Source: CAYLWN01 sp964387625
GTDB lineage: Bacteria; Patescibacteriota; Microgenomatia; UBA10105
Assembly: GCA_964387625.1 (NCBI GenBank)
Contig: CAYLWN010000028.1
Span: 1-12,455, forward strand
Length of the DNA stretch: 12,455 nucleotides
Direction of reading: 5' to 3'
Shown here: one piece after another, positions 6,490 to 12,454 of the stretch
Numbering within the stretch: position 1 is the first letter of the stretch
Layout of the letters: every line of letters starts with the position of its first letter
Position numbers and translations under genes: made by a program
The notes under the pieces: generated by a model
What the model saw: only the letters and a program-made list of their open reading frames with translations
Told to the model about the DNA's origin: nothing
Databases searched by the model: none

Positions 6490-7032
6490 TTAAAAATTGA
6501 TTTCTACTTCTGTTTTTTCTTTATCTATTTCACCTACCTGTAATTTAAATTGCTTTTGTTGAGCATCAACTATATATGCAAGTTCATCTTTTTTTACAGA
6601 CAAAGCAGGTACATCTAGCACATCGTTAAAATAATCTGCGGCAAATTTTTTGTCACCTTGCACAAGTCTCACAAAATCCTGTGTATTCACCTTTAATGCA
6701 TAATTCCCATCATTTTGAAGTTCAATATCGATAACTAAAATATTTTTATTAACATCAAGTTTGACAGGTTGATTATCTTTGGTAATCAGATTTACTTTTT
6801 TTGCTGATAATAAAGTATATTTAAGAGTCATTGATTGATTTTTAGGATCTTTGATTTTAAATTCAAAGGTTCTGTTAATTTCTGCTGTTGCGGTTGGTTT
6901 TGCCAGATCAGCTGCAGGTGTAGTTTTAGGTTTATTGGAGATTCCCTTTTGCCAGAAAAATAACATGCCCGCCAAGATGATGATAATTAATAACGGAAAA
7001 AAATATTTTGGTAATGGTTTTGGTATTACCAT
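6490..7032 (-). CDS. Membrane-anchored extracytoplasmic protein, DUF4352-like domain
   Basis: 180 residues. One hydrophobic segment (about 10-27, FFPLLIIIILAGMLFFW) preceded by Lys acts as a signal anchor. A Pro/Thr/Ala linker (about 32-52) leads to an outer domain. Residues about 55-180 are beta-rich. The stretch ILVIDIELQNDGNYALKV followed by FVRLVQGDKKF resembles the immunoglobulin-like DUF4352 fold found on many bacterial lipoproteins and membrane proteins. The substrate or partner is unknown. The ATG lies only 13 nt after a terminator-like hairpin and has no Shine-Dalgarno. The next Met (residue 23) falls inside the membrane helix, so the ATG at 7032 is the only sensible start. The gene forms a unit with the DUF2292-like gene 3 nt downstream. 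Confidence 0.75.
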   Translation of the reverse strand: MVIPKPLPKYFFPLLIIIILAGMLFFWQKGISNKPKTTPAADLAKPTATAEINRTFEFKIKDPKNQSMTLKYTLLSAKKVNLITKDNQPVKLDVNKNILVIDIELQNDGNYALKVNTQDFVRLVQGDKKFAADYFNDVLDVPALSVKKDELAYIVDAQQKQFKLQVGEIDKEKTEVEINF

Positions 7033-7040
7033 AATAAATT

Positions 7041-7074
7041 AAAAAGCCCAGTCGTTATTTTTAACGTTCTGGGC
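7041..7074 (-). terminator. Intrinsic terminator just before the 180-residue gene
   Basis: GCCCAG (7046-7051) pairs with CTGGGC (7069-7074), and an inner CGTTA/TAACG stem continues the hairpin. Five T follow on the minus strand. It lies 58 nt after the stop of the 120-residue gene, so it may terminate that gene. Because the ATG at 7032 begins 13 nt later, it may instead act as an attenuator or overlap the next promoter. Confidence 0.75.
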
Positions 7075-7083
7075 AGAACATTT

Positions 7084-7114
7084 ATATTAAGCCAAATTTC
7101 ATTATATTTGTCAA
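7084..7114 (-). promoter_or_regulatory. Promoter candidate upstream of the 180-residue gene
   Basis: A perfect TTGACA (7109-7114) is followed after 19 nt by TAATAT (7084-7089). A transcript from here would run straight into the terminator hairpin at 7046-7074 before reaching the ATG at 7032. The long spacer makes the call uncertain. Confidence 0.4.
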
Positions 7115-7131
7115 GTACCATTAATATTTTT

Positions 7132-7494
7132 TCAAGATCTAAAAACAAATTTTTTACCAAAAATAAATTCGTAAATTTTGAAAAATGTATTTCTTGCAAA
7201 AATCAAAAATTTATTAGATTCTATTTCCGAACGACCTTCAGCAATTTTTATACCTGATGGTGAAGCAGATGATGATGAATTTAGATTTATTTTTAATTCA
7301 GGAGAAGCTAAAACTTGGTTATTATTTTTTTCAATTGTAGTTTCGCCGTTAATATTTGTTACTTTAAGTGTTCCTTCTTCCTCACTTGTAACATTAGTCT
7401 CCACACCATTAACAGTTGTTTTAATTTCTGTTTTAACTAATGCTAAATTATTAACGTTAAATAATAGTATTCCGGAAAAAAATAAGTTTAACAT
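7132..7494 (-). CDS. Small exported hypothetical protein
   Basis: 120 residues. A hydrophobic N-terminus (about 3-20, with no Lys or Arg before it) probably acts as an atypical signal peptide or membrane anchor. Residues 21-58 (KTEIKTTVNGVETNVTSEEE, then TLKVTNINGETTIEK) look like a short beta-strand unit. A Ser-rich linker (73-80) follows, and the C-terminus (about 95-120) is hydrophobic and basic, with Phe-rich FFKIYEFIFGKKFVF, which could bind membrane. I do not recognise a family. The start is supported by a consensus-like promoter whose -10 box ends 9 nt before the ATG. There is no Shine-Dalgarno, so a leaderless mRNA is likely. An 8-10 kb-scale role cannot be inferred from the neighbours. 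Confidence 0.65.
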   Translation of the reverse strand: MLNLFFSGILLFNVNNLALVKTEIKTTVNGVETNVTSEEEGTLKVTNINGETTIEKNNNQVLASPELKINLNSSSSASPSGIKIAEGRSEIESNKFLIFARNTFFKIYEFIFGKKFVFRS

Positions 7495-7503
7495 AATTAT
7501 TTT

Positions 7504-7532
7504 ATTATATATTTAACTGTTCACGATTCCAA
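7504..7532 (-). promoter_or_regulatory. Sigma-70-like promoter of the 120-residue gene
   Basis: TTGGAA (7527-7532), 17-nt spacer, perfect TATAAT (7504-7509) on the minus strand. The predicted transcription start lies 2-3 nt before the ATG at 7494, giving an almost leaderless mRNA. Confidence 0.65.
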
Positions 7533-7537
7533 AATAA

Positions 7538-7642
7538 TATTCCCTGAGTCTCTCGGCAAGCTCGAGATAAATTAGAATCGAAGGGTTTCAATATTTAAGC
7601 CTTCGACTGCGCCAAGTTTAACTTGGCTTGCTCAGGCAATAA
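7538..7642. repeat. Dispersed palindromic repeat, copy 1 of 2
   Basis: The first ~50 bp, beginning TATTCCCTGAGTCTCTCGGC, are identical to the copy at 11836-11938. The element has outer CCTGAG/CTCAGG ends and an inner TCGAAGG/CCTTCGA stem. A third stem, GCCAAGTT-T-AACTTGGC (7611-7627), occupies the place of an unrelated stem in copy 2. It lies just after the protease stop codon and before the 120-residue gene promoter. No ORF and no transposase: a REP or miniature-element type. Confidence 0.85.
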
Positions 7643-7647
7643 TATTT

Positions 7648-9033
7648 CTAATTTGCCATTACAACTTTATACGCATTTACCCGACCTGATCCAATTAATG
7701 TTTTATCTAAATTTATAAAGTCGGTATTATTTTTTAAAATTTGTTCAACGCTTAAAGCGCTTTCACCTGGATGGTTAGCCAACCTTAAAGCTGCAAGTCC
7801 TGCAACATAAGGCGTAGCCATAGAAGTTCCTGACATGTTCGTATAATTATTATTTAAATAAGTGGAATTGACATTAACTCCGGGCGCACCCAAATCAACC
7901 TCAACTCCCCGGCTTGACCAGGATGGAACAGAATCGTTTATATCAGTTGCCGAAACCGCTATCACTTCCGGATATTTAGCAGGGTAATTAACTGAATTAG
8001 TTCTTGGTCCTGAATTTCCTGCTGCTGCCACTTGAATAATACCGGCATTTTTAACTCTAACTATGGCATCTTTTAAAGACTGAATATTTGAAGTAGTTCC
8101 TAAACTCATATTTACAATTTGCATATTATTGGCAATTGACCAATCAAGTGCTTCAATAATATCTGATAAATAGCCGCTACCTCGGAAATTTAAAGCTTTC
8201 AAAGCATAAATTTTTGCACCAGGTGCTACACCTACAATGCCAAGATTATTATTTTCTGCTGCAATAATCCCTGATACGTGTGTGCCATGTCCGTTATCGT
8301 CTTCGCAAGTTAAATTCAAATTTATAAAATTTACGCAACCGGAAATATTATTTACTAAATCAGGATGATCCCGGTCAATTCCACTATCAATCACTGCGAC
8401 TTTGATATTTTCCCCGCTTGAAAACTCCCATGCAGATGGCGCGTTTATTTTGGTTATCCCCCAAGGAATTGTTTGTGCGGTAGGGGATTGACTTGGAGAT
8501 GTAACTGGACTAACTGATGGAACAACAGAAGGCGCTGGACTGCTTGAAGGCGAAGTTAAAGGTGATGGATTTATCGAAGGATTAATTGTTGGAGATGGCA
8601 CTAATGTTGGACTTGGAGAAATTTGCGGAGATGCTTTTGGTGTAGGTGTTGGACTGGTTTTGGGTAAACATCCCGGCCATTTAGGAAACCAATCACAGAT
8701 ACTTTTTGCATTTACTCTTTCTAAATTATTTACTTTATCAGAAATTTCATCAGATGCATAAACTTCCACATCAGGATCAATTCTTAAAATTTTAGGATTT
8801 TTTAACAGTAATTTCTGAATTGATTTAGGCATTTTTACGGCATGTGCATTAATCAAATTTAGGTCTTTTCCCCAAATCATTTTATTTTGGTTAATTAAAT
8901 TATATTTTTGAGTTTTGGAAATATTGGGTTTAAAAACCAAGATTACCCGTTCGTAATATTCGTCAGCAGAAATTTGTGAGGCGGTTATAAATAAAAATAG
9001 AAGGATCAGCGGCAGACACAATTTTTTGATCAT
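7648..9033 (-). CDS. Secreted S8 subtilisin-like serine protease
   Basis: 461 residues from the ATG at 9033. A signal peptide (about 1-23) is followed by an inhibitor-I9-like propeptide (about 27-94, ERVILVFKPNIS ... IDPDVEVYA). A Ser/Pro/Thr linker (about 125-187) leads to the peptidase S8 domain (about 190-461). The catalytic residues are all present: Asp216 in VAVIDSGID, His249 in GHGTHVSG, the oxyanion Asn340 in AAAGNSGP and Ser404 in SGTSMATP. The enzyme should be active outside the cell after removal of its propeptide. Its substrates are unknown; processing of the neighbouring surface proteins is only a guess. A TTG 39 nt upstream extends the frame, but that TTG is part of the -35 box, so the ATG is preferred. 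There is no Shine-Dalgarno. The proline-rich linker resembles those of the 967-residue protein. No membrane anchor or sorting signal is seen. Confidence 0.92.
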   Translation of the reverse strand: MIKKLCLPLILLFLFITASQISADEYYERVILVFKPNISKTQKYNLINQNKMIWGKDLNLINAHAVKMPKSIQKLLLKNPKILRIDPDVEVYASDEISDKVNNLERVNAKSICDWFPKWPGCLPKTSPTPTPKASPQISPSPTLVPSPTINPSINPSPLTSPSSSPAPSVVPSVSPVTSPSQSPTAQTIPWGITKINAPSAWEFSSGENIKVAVIDSGIDRDHPDLVNNISGCVNFINLNLTCEDDNGHGTHVSGIIAAENNNLGIVGVAPGAKIYALKALNFRGSGYLSDIIEALDWSIANNMQIVNMSLGTTSNIQSLKDAIVRVKNAGIIQVAAAGNSGPRTNSVNYPAKYPEVIAVSATDINDSVPSWSSRGVEVDLGAPGVNVNSTYLNNNYTNMSGTSMATPYVAGLAALRLANHPGESALSVEQILKNNTDFINLDKTLIGSGRVNAYKVVMAN

Positions 9034-9043
9034 CGTTAAAAAT

Positions 9044-9072
9044 ACTTTACACAGATAAACATAAGTTGTCAA
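9044..9072 (-). promoter_or_regulatory. Sigma-70-like promoter of the S8 protease
   Basis: Perfect TTGACA (9067-9072), 17-nt spacer, TAAAGT (9044-9049) on the minus strand. The -10 box ends 10 nt before the ATG at 9033, predicting a 5' leader of only a few nt. It also explains why the upstream TTG is not a start codon. Confidence 0.65.
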
Positions 9073-9090
9073 GAATTTATGGTTTTATAT

Positions 9091-9131
9091 AAAAAAAGCT
9101 AAGCTTTAAACGCCCTAAAAGCTTAGCTTTT
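9091..9131 (-). terminator. Strong intrinsic terminator upstream of the protease
   Basis: A perfect 14-bp stem: AAAAGCTAAGCTTT (9094-9107) with AAAGCTTAGCTTTT (9118-9131), loop AAACGCCCTA. Seven T follow on the minus strand and four on the plus strand. It would stop minus-strand transcription coming from typA (about 610 nt upstream) before the protease promoter. Confidence 0.85.
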
Positions 9132-9247
9132 AAATGTTTAATATTATGGAAATGACTAACAAATAGAATATAAGAAATTGAAAATATACTTAAAATACCG
9201 CTGGTATATTTAAATTATTTAAGTTATGGTAAATATATTGTCTATTT

Positions 9248-9330
9248 GTCATTCTGAGTCGCAGATGAAGAATCTTCCCAAAAAGATAAATAAAGAAAAA
9301 AAGATCCTTCGGTTGACACCTCAGGATGAC
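9248..9330. repeat. Long palindromic repeat (GTCATTCTGAG...CTCAGGATGAC)
   Basis: Imperfect terminal inverted repeats of 11 bp (9248-9258 with 9320-9330, one mismatch) enclose AAGAATCTT and AAGATCCTT inner arms. At 83 bp it is a miniature-element-like or REP-like sequence. It occupies most of the space in front of the plus-strand gene at 9341. The rest of 9132-9247 is AT-rich with nothing recognisable. Confidence 0.7.
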
Positions 9331-9340
9331 TACGTCATTT

Positions 9341-9700
9341 ATGAAAATAATAAAGATTTATAAACTATATTTTCTGGCAATTATTTTCTTTATATTTTAT
9401 TTAATCACACTCCCCTATATTAATGAATTAACTATCCCCTGCCTGAAACCAATTCCTCAAACTTCATATACAGATAAAGAATGTAATTTTAATTTAACCA
9501 TGGATAAATTTACGATCATGTCTTTGACGGGTTTTGTAGTTTTTGGAGCGATTATTTTTATTTTTGGTAAACGAAAAGCATATCTGCCATTTATTTTCAC
9601 CATGATAGTTCTAGCTTCTTTAACTGTTGGAGTTTATCTAAACTATATAAAATTAGCTGAAAAGCAAGTCAGAAATGCTCCAATAATTTTGGAGAAATAG
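9341..9700 (+). CDS. Small hypothetical membrane protein, three predicted helices
   Basis: 119 residues from the ATG at 9341. An in-frame ATG at 9326 would add five residues, but it lies inside the palindromic repeat, so the second is preferred. Basic residues (KIIKIYK) precede helix 1 (about 9-26). A short outer loop holds two Cys (residues 34 and 48: IPCLKPIP and DKECNF) that could form a disulfide. Helix 2 is about 59-75 and helix 3 about 81-103, separated by GKRKAY, a cytoplasmic positive loop. Such small four- to three-helix proteins with a CNF-like loop are common as uncharacterised genes in these bacteria. I recognise no family. It is the only plus-strand gene in the middle of the window and converges on typA with a 39-nt gap. 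No good promoter, ribosome site or terminator is seen. Confidence 0.65.
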   Translation: MKIIKIYKLYFLAIIFFIFYLITLPYINELTIPCLKPIPQTSYTDKECNFNLTMDKFTIMSLTGFVVFGAIIFIFGKRKAYLPFIFTMIVLASLTVGVYLNYIKLAEKQVRNAPIILEK

Positions 9701-9739
9701 CACACCCCCCGTGTGTGGTAGCTAGACACCTCCCAAATA

Positions 9740-11602
9740 TTAATTATCCGCAATCCAGTCCTGATTTTTACGTTCAACGACTTTTCTGTGAGTGGTATTT
9801 AACACTTTTTTACGTAATCTTAAATTATTAGGTGTCACTTCTAAAAGTTCATCGTCACCTATAAAGTCTAAGGCCTGTTCCAAAGATAGAATCATGGGTG
9901 GTGTAAGTTGTATTGCTATATCGGCATTTTCGCTCCTCACATTAGTCATTTTTTTATGTTTGCAAACATTGACTTCCATATCAAAATCCCGTGAAGAAAT
10001 TCCCACAATCATGCCTTCATAAATATCAACTCCCGGACCAATAAATACAATTCCCCGCTCCTGAGCGCTTTCCATACCGTATGAAAGAGAAGTACCTGTC
10101 CTTAAAGCCACAAGGGCTCCGCGCCTGGCGGATTCCATTTTGATTCCTTTAGGAAAATATCCCAATAAATATGAATTTAAAACTGCAGTTCCGCGGGTTT
10201 GGGTTAATAATGAATTTCTAATACCCAATAAATTCTGGCTGGATATTTTATATACAAATCTCGTGGTATCCCCACGTTGTGGAGACATGTCTTGAAGATC
10301 GCCTTTACGTTTGCCCATTTCTTCCGTAATAAGCCCCACAAATTTGCTTCCCACGTCAATGGTTATTTCTTCATACGGCTCACATAATTTTCCATCAATT
10401 TCTTTATAAATGACTTGCGGTTTGGATACTTCCATTTCAAAACCTTCCCGTCTCATGGTTTCTATCAAAATTGCCAAATGCAATTCACCCCGACCTGAAA
10501 CTACAAAATTTGAAGTTGCCTTATCTTCCTCTACCCGCATAGCTAAATTAATTTCTTTTTCATGCAATAAACGTTTTTTTATTTGAATTGATGAATACAA
10601 TTTTCCATCTCTGCCTGATAAAGGACTGGTATTGGGTCCGATGGTTATTTTTAAAGTTGGGTCTTCAACACTGATTGCTGGTAAACTGACCGGATTGGTC
10701 GGATCCGTAACTGTTTGACCGATATTTACCAAAGGAATACCGGCGAGAGCAATAATGTCTCCATTATCTGCTTCATTAACTTCTCTTCTGTCTAACCCTA
10801 CGCTGGTATATATTTTTTCCACACGTTGAGTACTGATGATTTTATTATTAGCAACCAAGGATACGTTTTGCCCTAAAACAAGATTTCCCTGATTTATTTT
10901 ACCAATTGCCAGTTTTCCTACATAAGCATCATAATCAAGGGTAGAAATTAGCATTTGAAAAGGTTTATCTTCGTCTTTGATAGAATTGGGAATTTCTTTA
11001 ATAATGGTTTCAAAAAGCGGAGCTAAACTTCCTTTGGTTTCAGGCAAATATTGAGAAGGTAATTCGTCAAACACTTTTCCATCCCTACCAACTGCATAAA
11101 GAGTTGTGAAATTTAAAACTGACTCATCATGTGCTAAATCCAAAAATAAATTTTCAACTTGATGTAGCACTTCTTCGGGTCTGGCATCTTTTCTGTCAAT
11201 TTTATTAATAATTAAAATTATTTTTAAGCGAGCTTCTAAGGCTTTTTTAAGTACAAATTTGGTTTGGGGTAATGGTCCTTCAGCGCTGTCTACGAGTAAA
11301 ATTGCTCCATCAGCCATATTTAACACCCGTTCCACTTCTCCGCCAAAATCAGCGTGTCCGGGAGTATCAATGATATTGATTTTTGTTTGTCCTGAGCTTG
11401 CCGAAGGATAAAAAACTGCCGTGTTTTTAGATAAAATGGTGATACCTTTTTCCCGCTCCAAGTCATTAGAATCCATGATGAGTGTATCCCCCATTTCCTT
11501 CTGATTTTCCCGGAAAGTGTGAGTCTGTTTGAGCATGGCATCCACAAGCGTAGTTTTACCATGATCAACATGGGCAATAATGGCTACATTTCGTATTTGC
11601 AT
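9740..11602 (-). CDS. typA: TypA/BipA translational GTPase
   Basis: 620 residues from the ATG at 11602, near the usual 605-615. TypA is a ribosome-binding GTPase of the EF-G family, linked to stress and low-temperature ribosome assembly. Visible GTPase motifs are HVDHGKTT (11-18), EREKGITI (about 49-56), DTPGHADFGGEVER (79-92) and NKID (133-136). Domain II, the EF-G-like domains (GRGELHLAIL) and the TypA-specific C-terminus (CKHKKMTNVRSENADIAIQL, RKKVLNTTHRK) are all present. The segment PSASSGQ (66-72), between TAVFY and the strand before DTPGH, has no counterpart in typical TypA and is encoded by a palindromic repeat. The G5 position reads YAVGRDG in place of the usual ASA. The frame opens 60 nt further upstream, but those codons come from another repeat. 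GGAGGAGG lies 16 nt before the ATG, which is rather far. Confidence 0.95.
   Translation of the reverse strand: MQIRNVAIIAHVDHGKTTLVDAMLKQTHTFRENQKEMGDTLIMDSNDLEREKGITILSKNTAVFYPSASSGQTKINIIDTPGHADFGGEVERVLNMADGAILLVDSAEGPLPQTKFVLKKALEARLKIILIINKIDRKDARPEEVLHQVENLFLDLAHDESVLNFTTLYAVGRDGKVFDELPSQYLPETKGSLAPLFETIIKEIPNSIKDEDKPFQMLISTLDYDAYVGKLAIGKINQGNLVLGQNVSLVANNKIISTQRVEKIYTSVGLDRREVNEADNGDIIALAGIPLVNIGQTVTDPTNPVSLPAISVEDPTLKITIGPNTSPLSGRDGKLYSSIQIKKRLLHEKEINLAMRVEEDKATSNFVVSGRGELHLAILIETMRREGFEMEVSKPQVIYKEIDGKLCEPYEEITIDVGSKFVGLITEEMGKRKGDLQDMSPQRGDTTRFVYKISSQNLLGIRNSLLTQTRGTAVLNSYLLGYFPKGIKMESARRGALVALRTGTSLSYGMESAQERGIVFIGPGVDIYEGMIVGISSRDFDMEVNVCKHKKMTNVRSENADIAIQLTPPMILSLEQALDFIGDDELLEVTPNNLRLRKKVLNTTHRKVVERKNQDWIADN
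11390..11408. repeat. Palindromic repeat fragment inside typA
   Basis: TCCTGAGCTTGCCGAAGGA has the same sequence type as the arms of the dispersed repeats at 7538 and 11836 (GGCAAGCTC, CTCAGG). It is read in frame as PSASSGQ in TypA, shortly before the switch II motif. The reading frame is kept. Confidence 0.75.
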
Positions 11603-11628
11603 AATGGTTAATAAATATCCTCCTCCGC

Positions 11629-11672
11629 TACCCACTTCGCTAAAGCTTCGAGGGTCAAGCAAGCTTCGGTGG
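11629..11672. repeat. Palindromic repeat overlapping the typA leader
   Basis: CCAC (11632-11635) and GTGG (11669-11672) bracket GCTAAAGCTTCGAGGG and AAGCAAGCTTCGG, which partly pair with each other. Its minus-strand reading encodes the false N-terminal extension of typA (MLDPRSFSEVG). The GGAGGAGG next to it is the only candidate typA ribosome site. Confidence 0.7.
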
Positions 11673-11679
11673 ATTATGC

Positions 11680-11713
11680 GAGAGTAATAAATTTCTTTGA
11701 AATTTAAACTCTC
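11680..11713 (-). promoter_or_regulatory. Long hairpin in the typA leader
   Basis: GAGAGT (11680-11685) pairs with ACTCTC (11708-11713), and the inner 8-bp TAAATTTC/GAAATTTA stem continues after a small internal loop. It sits between the terminator at 11718-11742 and the ribosome site of typA. Confidence 0.6.
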
Positions 11714-11717
11714 TCAT

Positions 11718-11742
11718 AAAAAAATCCGCGTTTTGTGCGGAT
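11718..11742 (-). terminator. Terminator-like hairpin in the typA leader
   Basis: ATCCGC (11724-11729) pairs with GCGGAT (11737-11742) around a 7-nt loop, and at least six T follow on the minus strand. No minus-strand gene exists between here and the window end, so it does not close a visible upstream gene. It lies downstream of the typA promoter candidate and could be an attenuator. Confidence 0.65.
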
Positions 11743-11759
11743 AAATTTCCGGGCAATTG

Positions 11760-11788
11760 AATATATTTTATCACAATTTTAGCCTCAA
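11760..11788 (-). promoter_or_regulatory. Sigma-70-like promoter candidate for typA
   Basis: TTGAGG (11783-11788), 17-nt spacer, TATATT (11760-11765) on the minus strand. The predicted leader would be about 150 nt, containing a terminator, a long hairpin and a palindromic repeat before the ATG at 11602. Confidence 0.5.
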
Positions 11789-11835
11789 AGAAATAGACAC
11801 ATCGGAAACGTAATAATTCACACTTCTAACACGAT

Positions 11836-11938
11836 TATTCCCTGAGTCTCTCGGCAAGCTCGAGATAAATTAGAATCGAAGGGTTACCATATAAGCCTTC
11901 GACCTGTCTGCCGACAGGCTGGCAAGCTCAGGCAATAA
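11836..11938. repeat. Dispersed palindromic repeat, copy 2 of 2
   Basis: The left ~50 bp are identical to 7538-7588 and the right end GCTCAGGCAATAA is also shared. The third stem is CCTGTC-TGCC-GACAGG (11903-11918), a different sequence from copy 1 but again a perfect hairpin. It lies between typA and the SET gene. Confidence 0.85.
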
Positions 11939-11940
11939 GA

Positions 11941-12060
11941 TTTGTATCGGAACCAACAGTTACTCGGAAACAAGTGGATTTTTACGATTTAAATGAAGCT
12001 AATTTTAAAAATTTGATTAAAGATGAAACTATTGCATATACCTTAATGTTTAACCTATAA
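11941..12060 (+). pseudogene. Possible 3' remnant of an unknown gene
   Basis: The plus strand reads without stops for 39 codons to TAA at 12058, with a natural-looking composition (VDFYDLNEANFKNLIKDE, then TIAYTLMFNL). Its 5' side runs directly into the palindromic repeat at 11836-11938, where the frame soon closes. There is no plausible start apart from a GTG at codon 12. It may be the tail of a gene cut by the repeat, or chance. I recognise no family. The SET gene promoter lies within it. Confidence 0.3.
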
Positions 12061-12061
12061 T
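12032..12061 (+). promoter_or_regulatory. Sigma-70-like promoter of the SET gene
   Basis: TTGCAT (12032-12037), 18-nt spacer, perfect TATAAT (12056-12061). The -10 box ends 6 nt before the ATG at 12068, so transcription should start at or next to the start codon, giving a leaderless mRNA. Confidence 0.65.
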
Positions 12062-12067
12062 ACAACA

Positions 12068-12454
12068 ATGGAAAAAACGAAAATTTATCTTAAACGCATT
12101 AAAAATAAGGGCCGGGGTGTTTTTGCAAACCAAAATATCCAAAAAGGAGAAATTATTGAAATTTGTCCTATAATTCACTTTACTCCCAAAGAAAAAAAAC
12201 ATATTGAGGAAACCATTTTGGCACATTATGTGTATCCCTGGATAAATACCAAAGACGGAAGCGTAGTTTTAGGCTATGGTTCAATCTATAACCATGCTTA
12301 TGATTCCAACGCAAATTGGGAACAAAATTATAAAACTAACTGTATGGTATATAAAGCGGTAAAACTTATTAAAAAGGGAGAAGAAATAACTGTTAATTAT
12401 AACGGTGACCCCGACGACCGGAAAAAAATTGATTGGTTTGAGGTGAAAAAATAA
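12068..12454 (+). CDS. Short SET-domain protein (putative lysine methyltransferase)
   Basis: 128 residues, complete; its TAA ends one base before the window edge. SET-domain motifs appear in order: GRGVFANQNIQKGEIIE (15-31), the SAM-binding and pseudoknot segment YGSIYNHAYDSNANW (70-84, with Asn75-His76), and EEITVNYN (105-112, with the conserved Tyr111). SET proteins transfer a methyl group from S-adenosylmethionine to lysine. The length is close to the bare catalytic core, without pre- or post-SET modules. Small SET proteins of this type occur in bacteria and archaea, mostly with unknown substrates, so the target here cannot be named. There is no Shine-Dalgarno, and a TATAAT box ends 6 nt before the ATG. 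It is divergent from typA, separated by about 465 nt of repeats and leader. Confidence 0.85.
   Translation: MEKTKIYLKRIKNKGRGVFANQNIQKGEIIEICPIIHFTPKEKKHIEETILAHYVYPWINTKDGSVVLGYGSIYNHAYDSNANWEQNYKTNCMVYKAVKLIKKGEEITVNYNGDPDDRKKIDWFEVKK

Noticed and set aside
7538..7642. CRISPR array or insertion sequence
   Set aside because: Only two distant copies exist, with no spacers and no transposase; they fit REP-like palindromes.
9034..9072. N-terminal extension of the S8 protease from a TTG at 9072
   Set aside because: The TTG belongs to a TTGACA -35 box, and the ATG at 9033 begins a normal signal peptide.
9326..9340. Upstream ATG of the small membrane protein
   Set aside because: It lies in the end of a palindromic repeat; the ATG at 9341 begins with basic residues before a helix.
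9701..9715. CACAC-CCCCC-GTGTG hairpin between the convergent genes as a terminator
   Set aside because: The stem is only 5 bp and there is no T-run on either strand.
11603..11662. Twenty extra N-terminal residues of TypA
   Set aside because: They are encoded by a palindromic repeat and are unlike TypA; MQIRNVAIIAHVDHGKTTL is the standard N-terminus.
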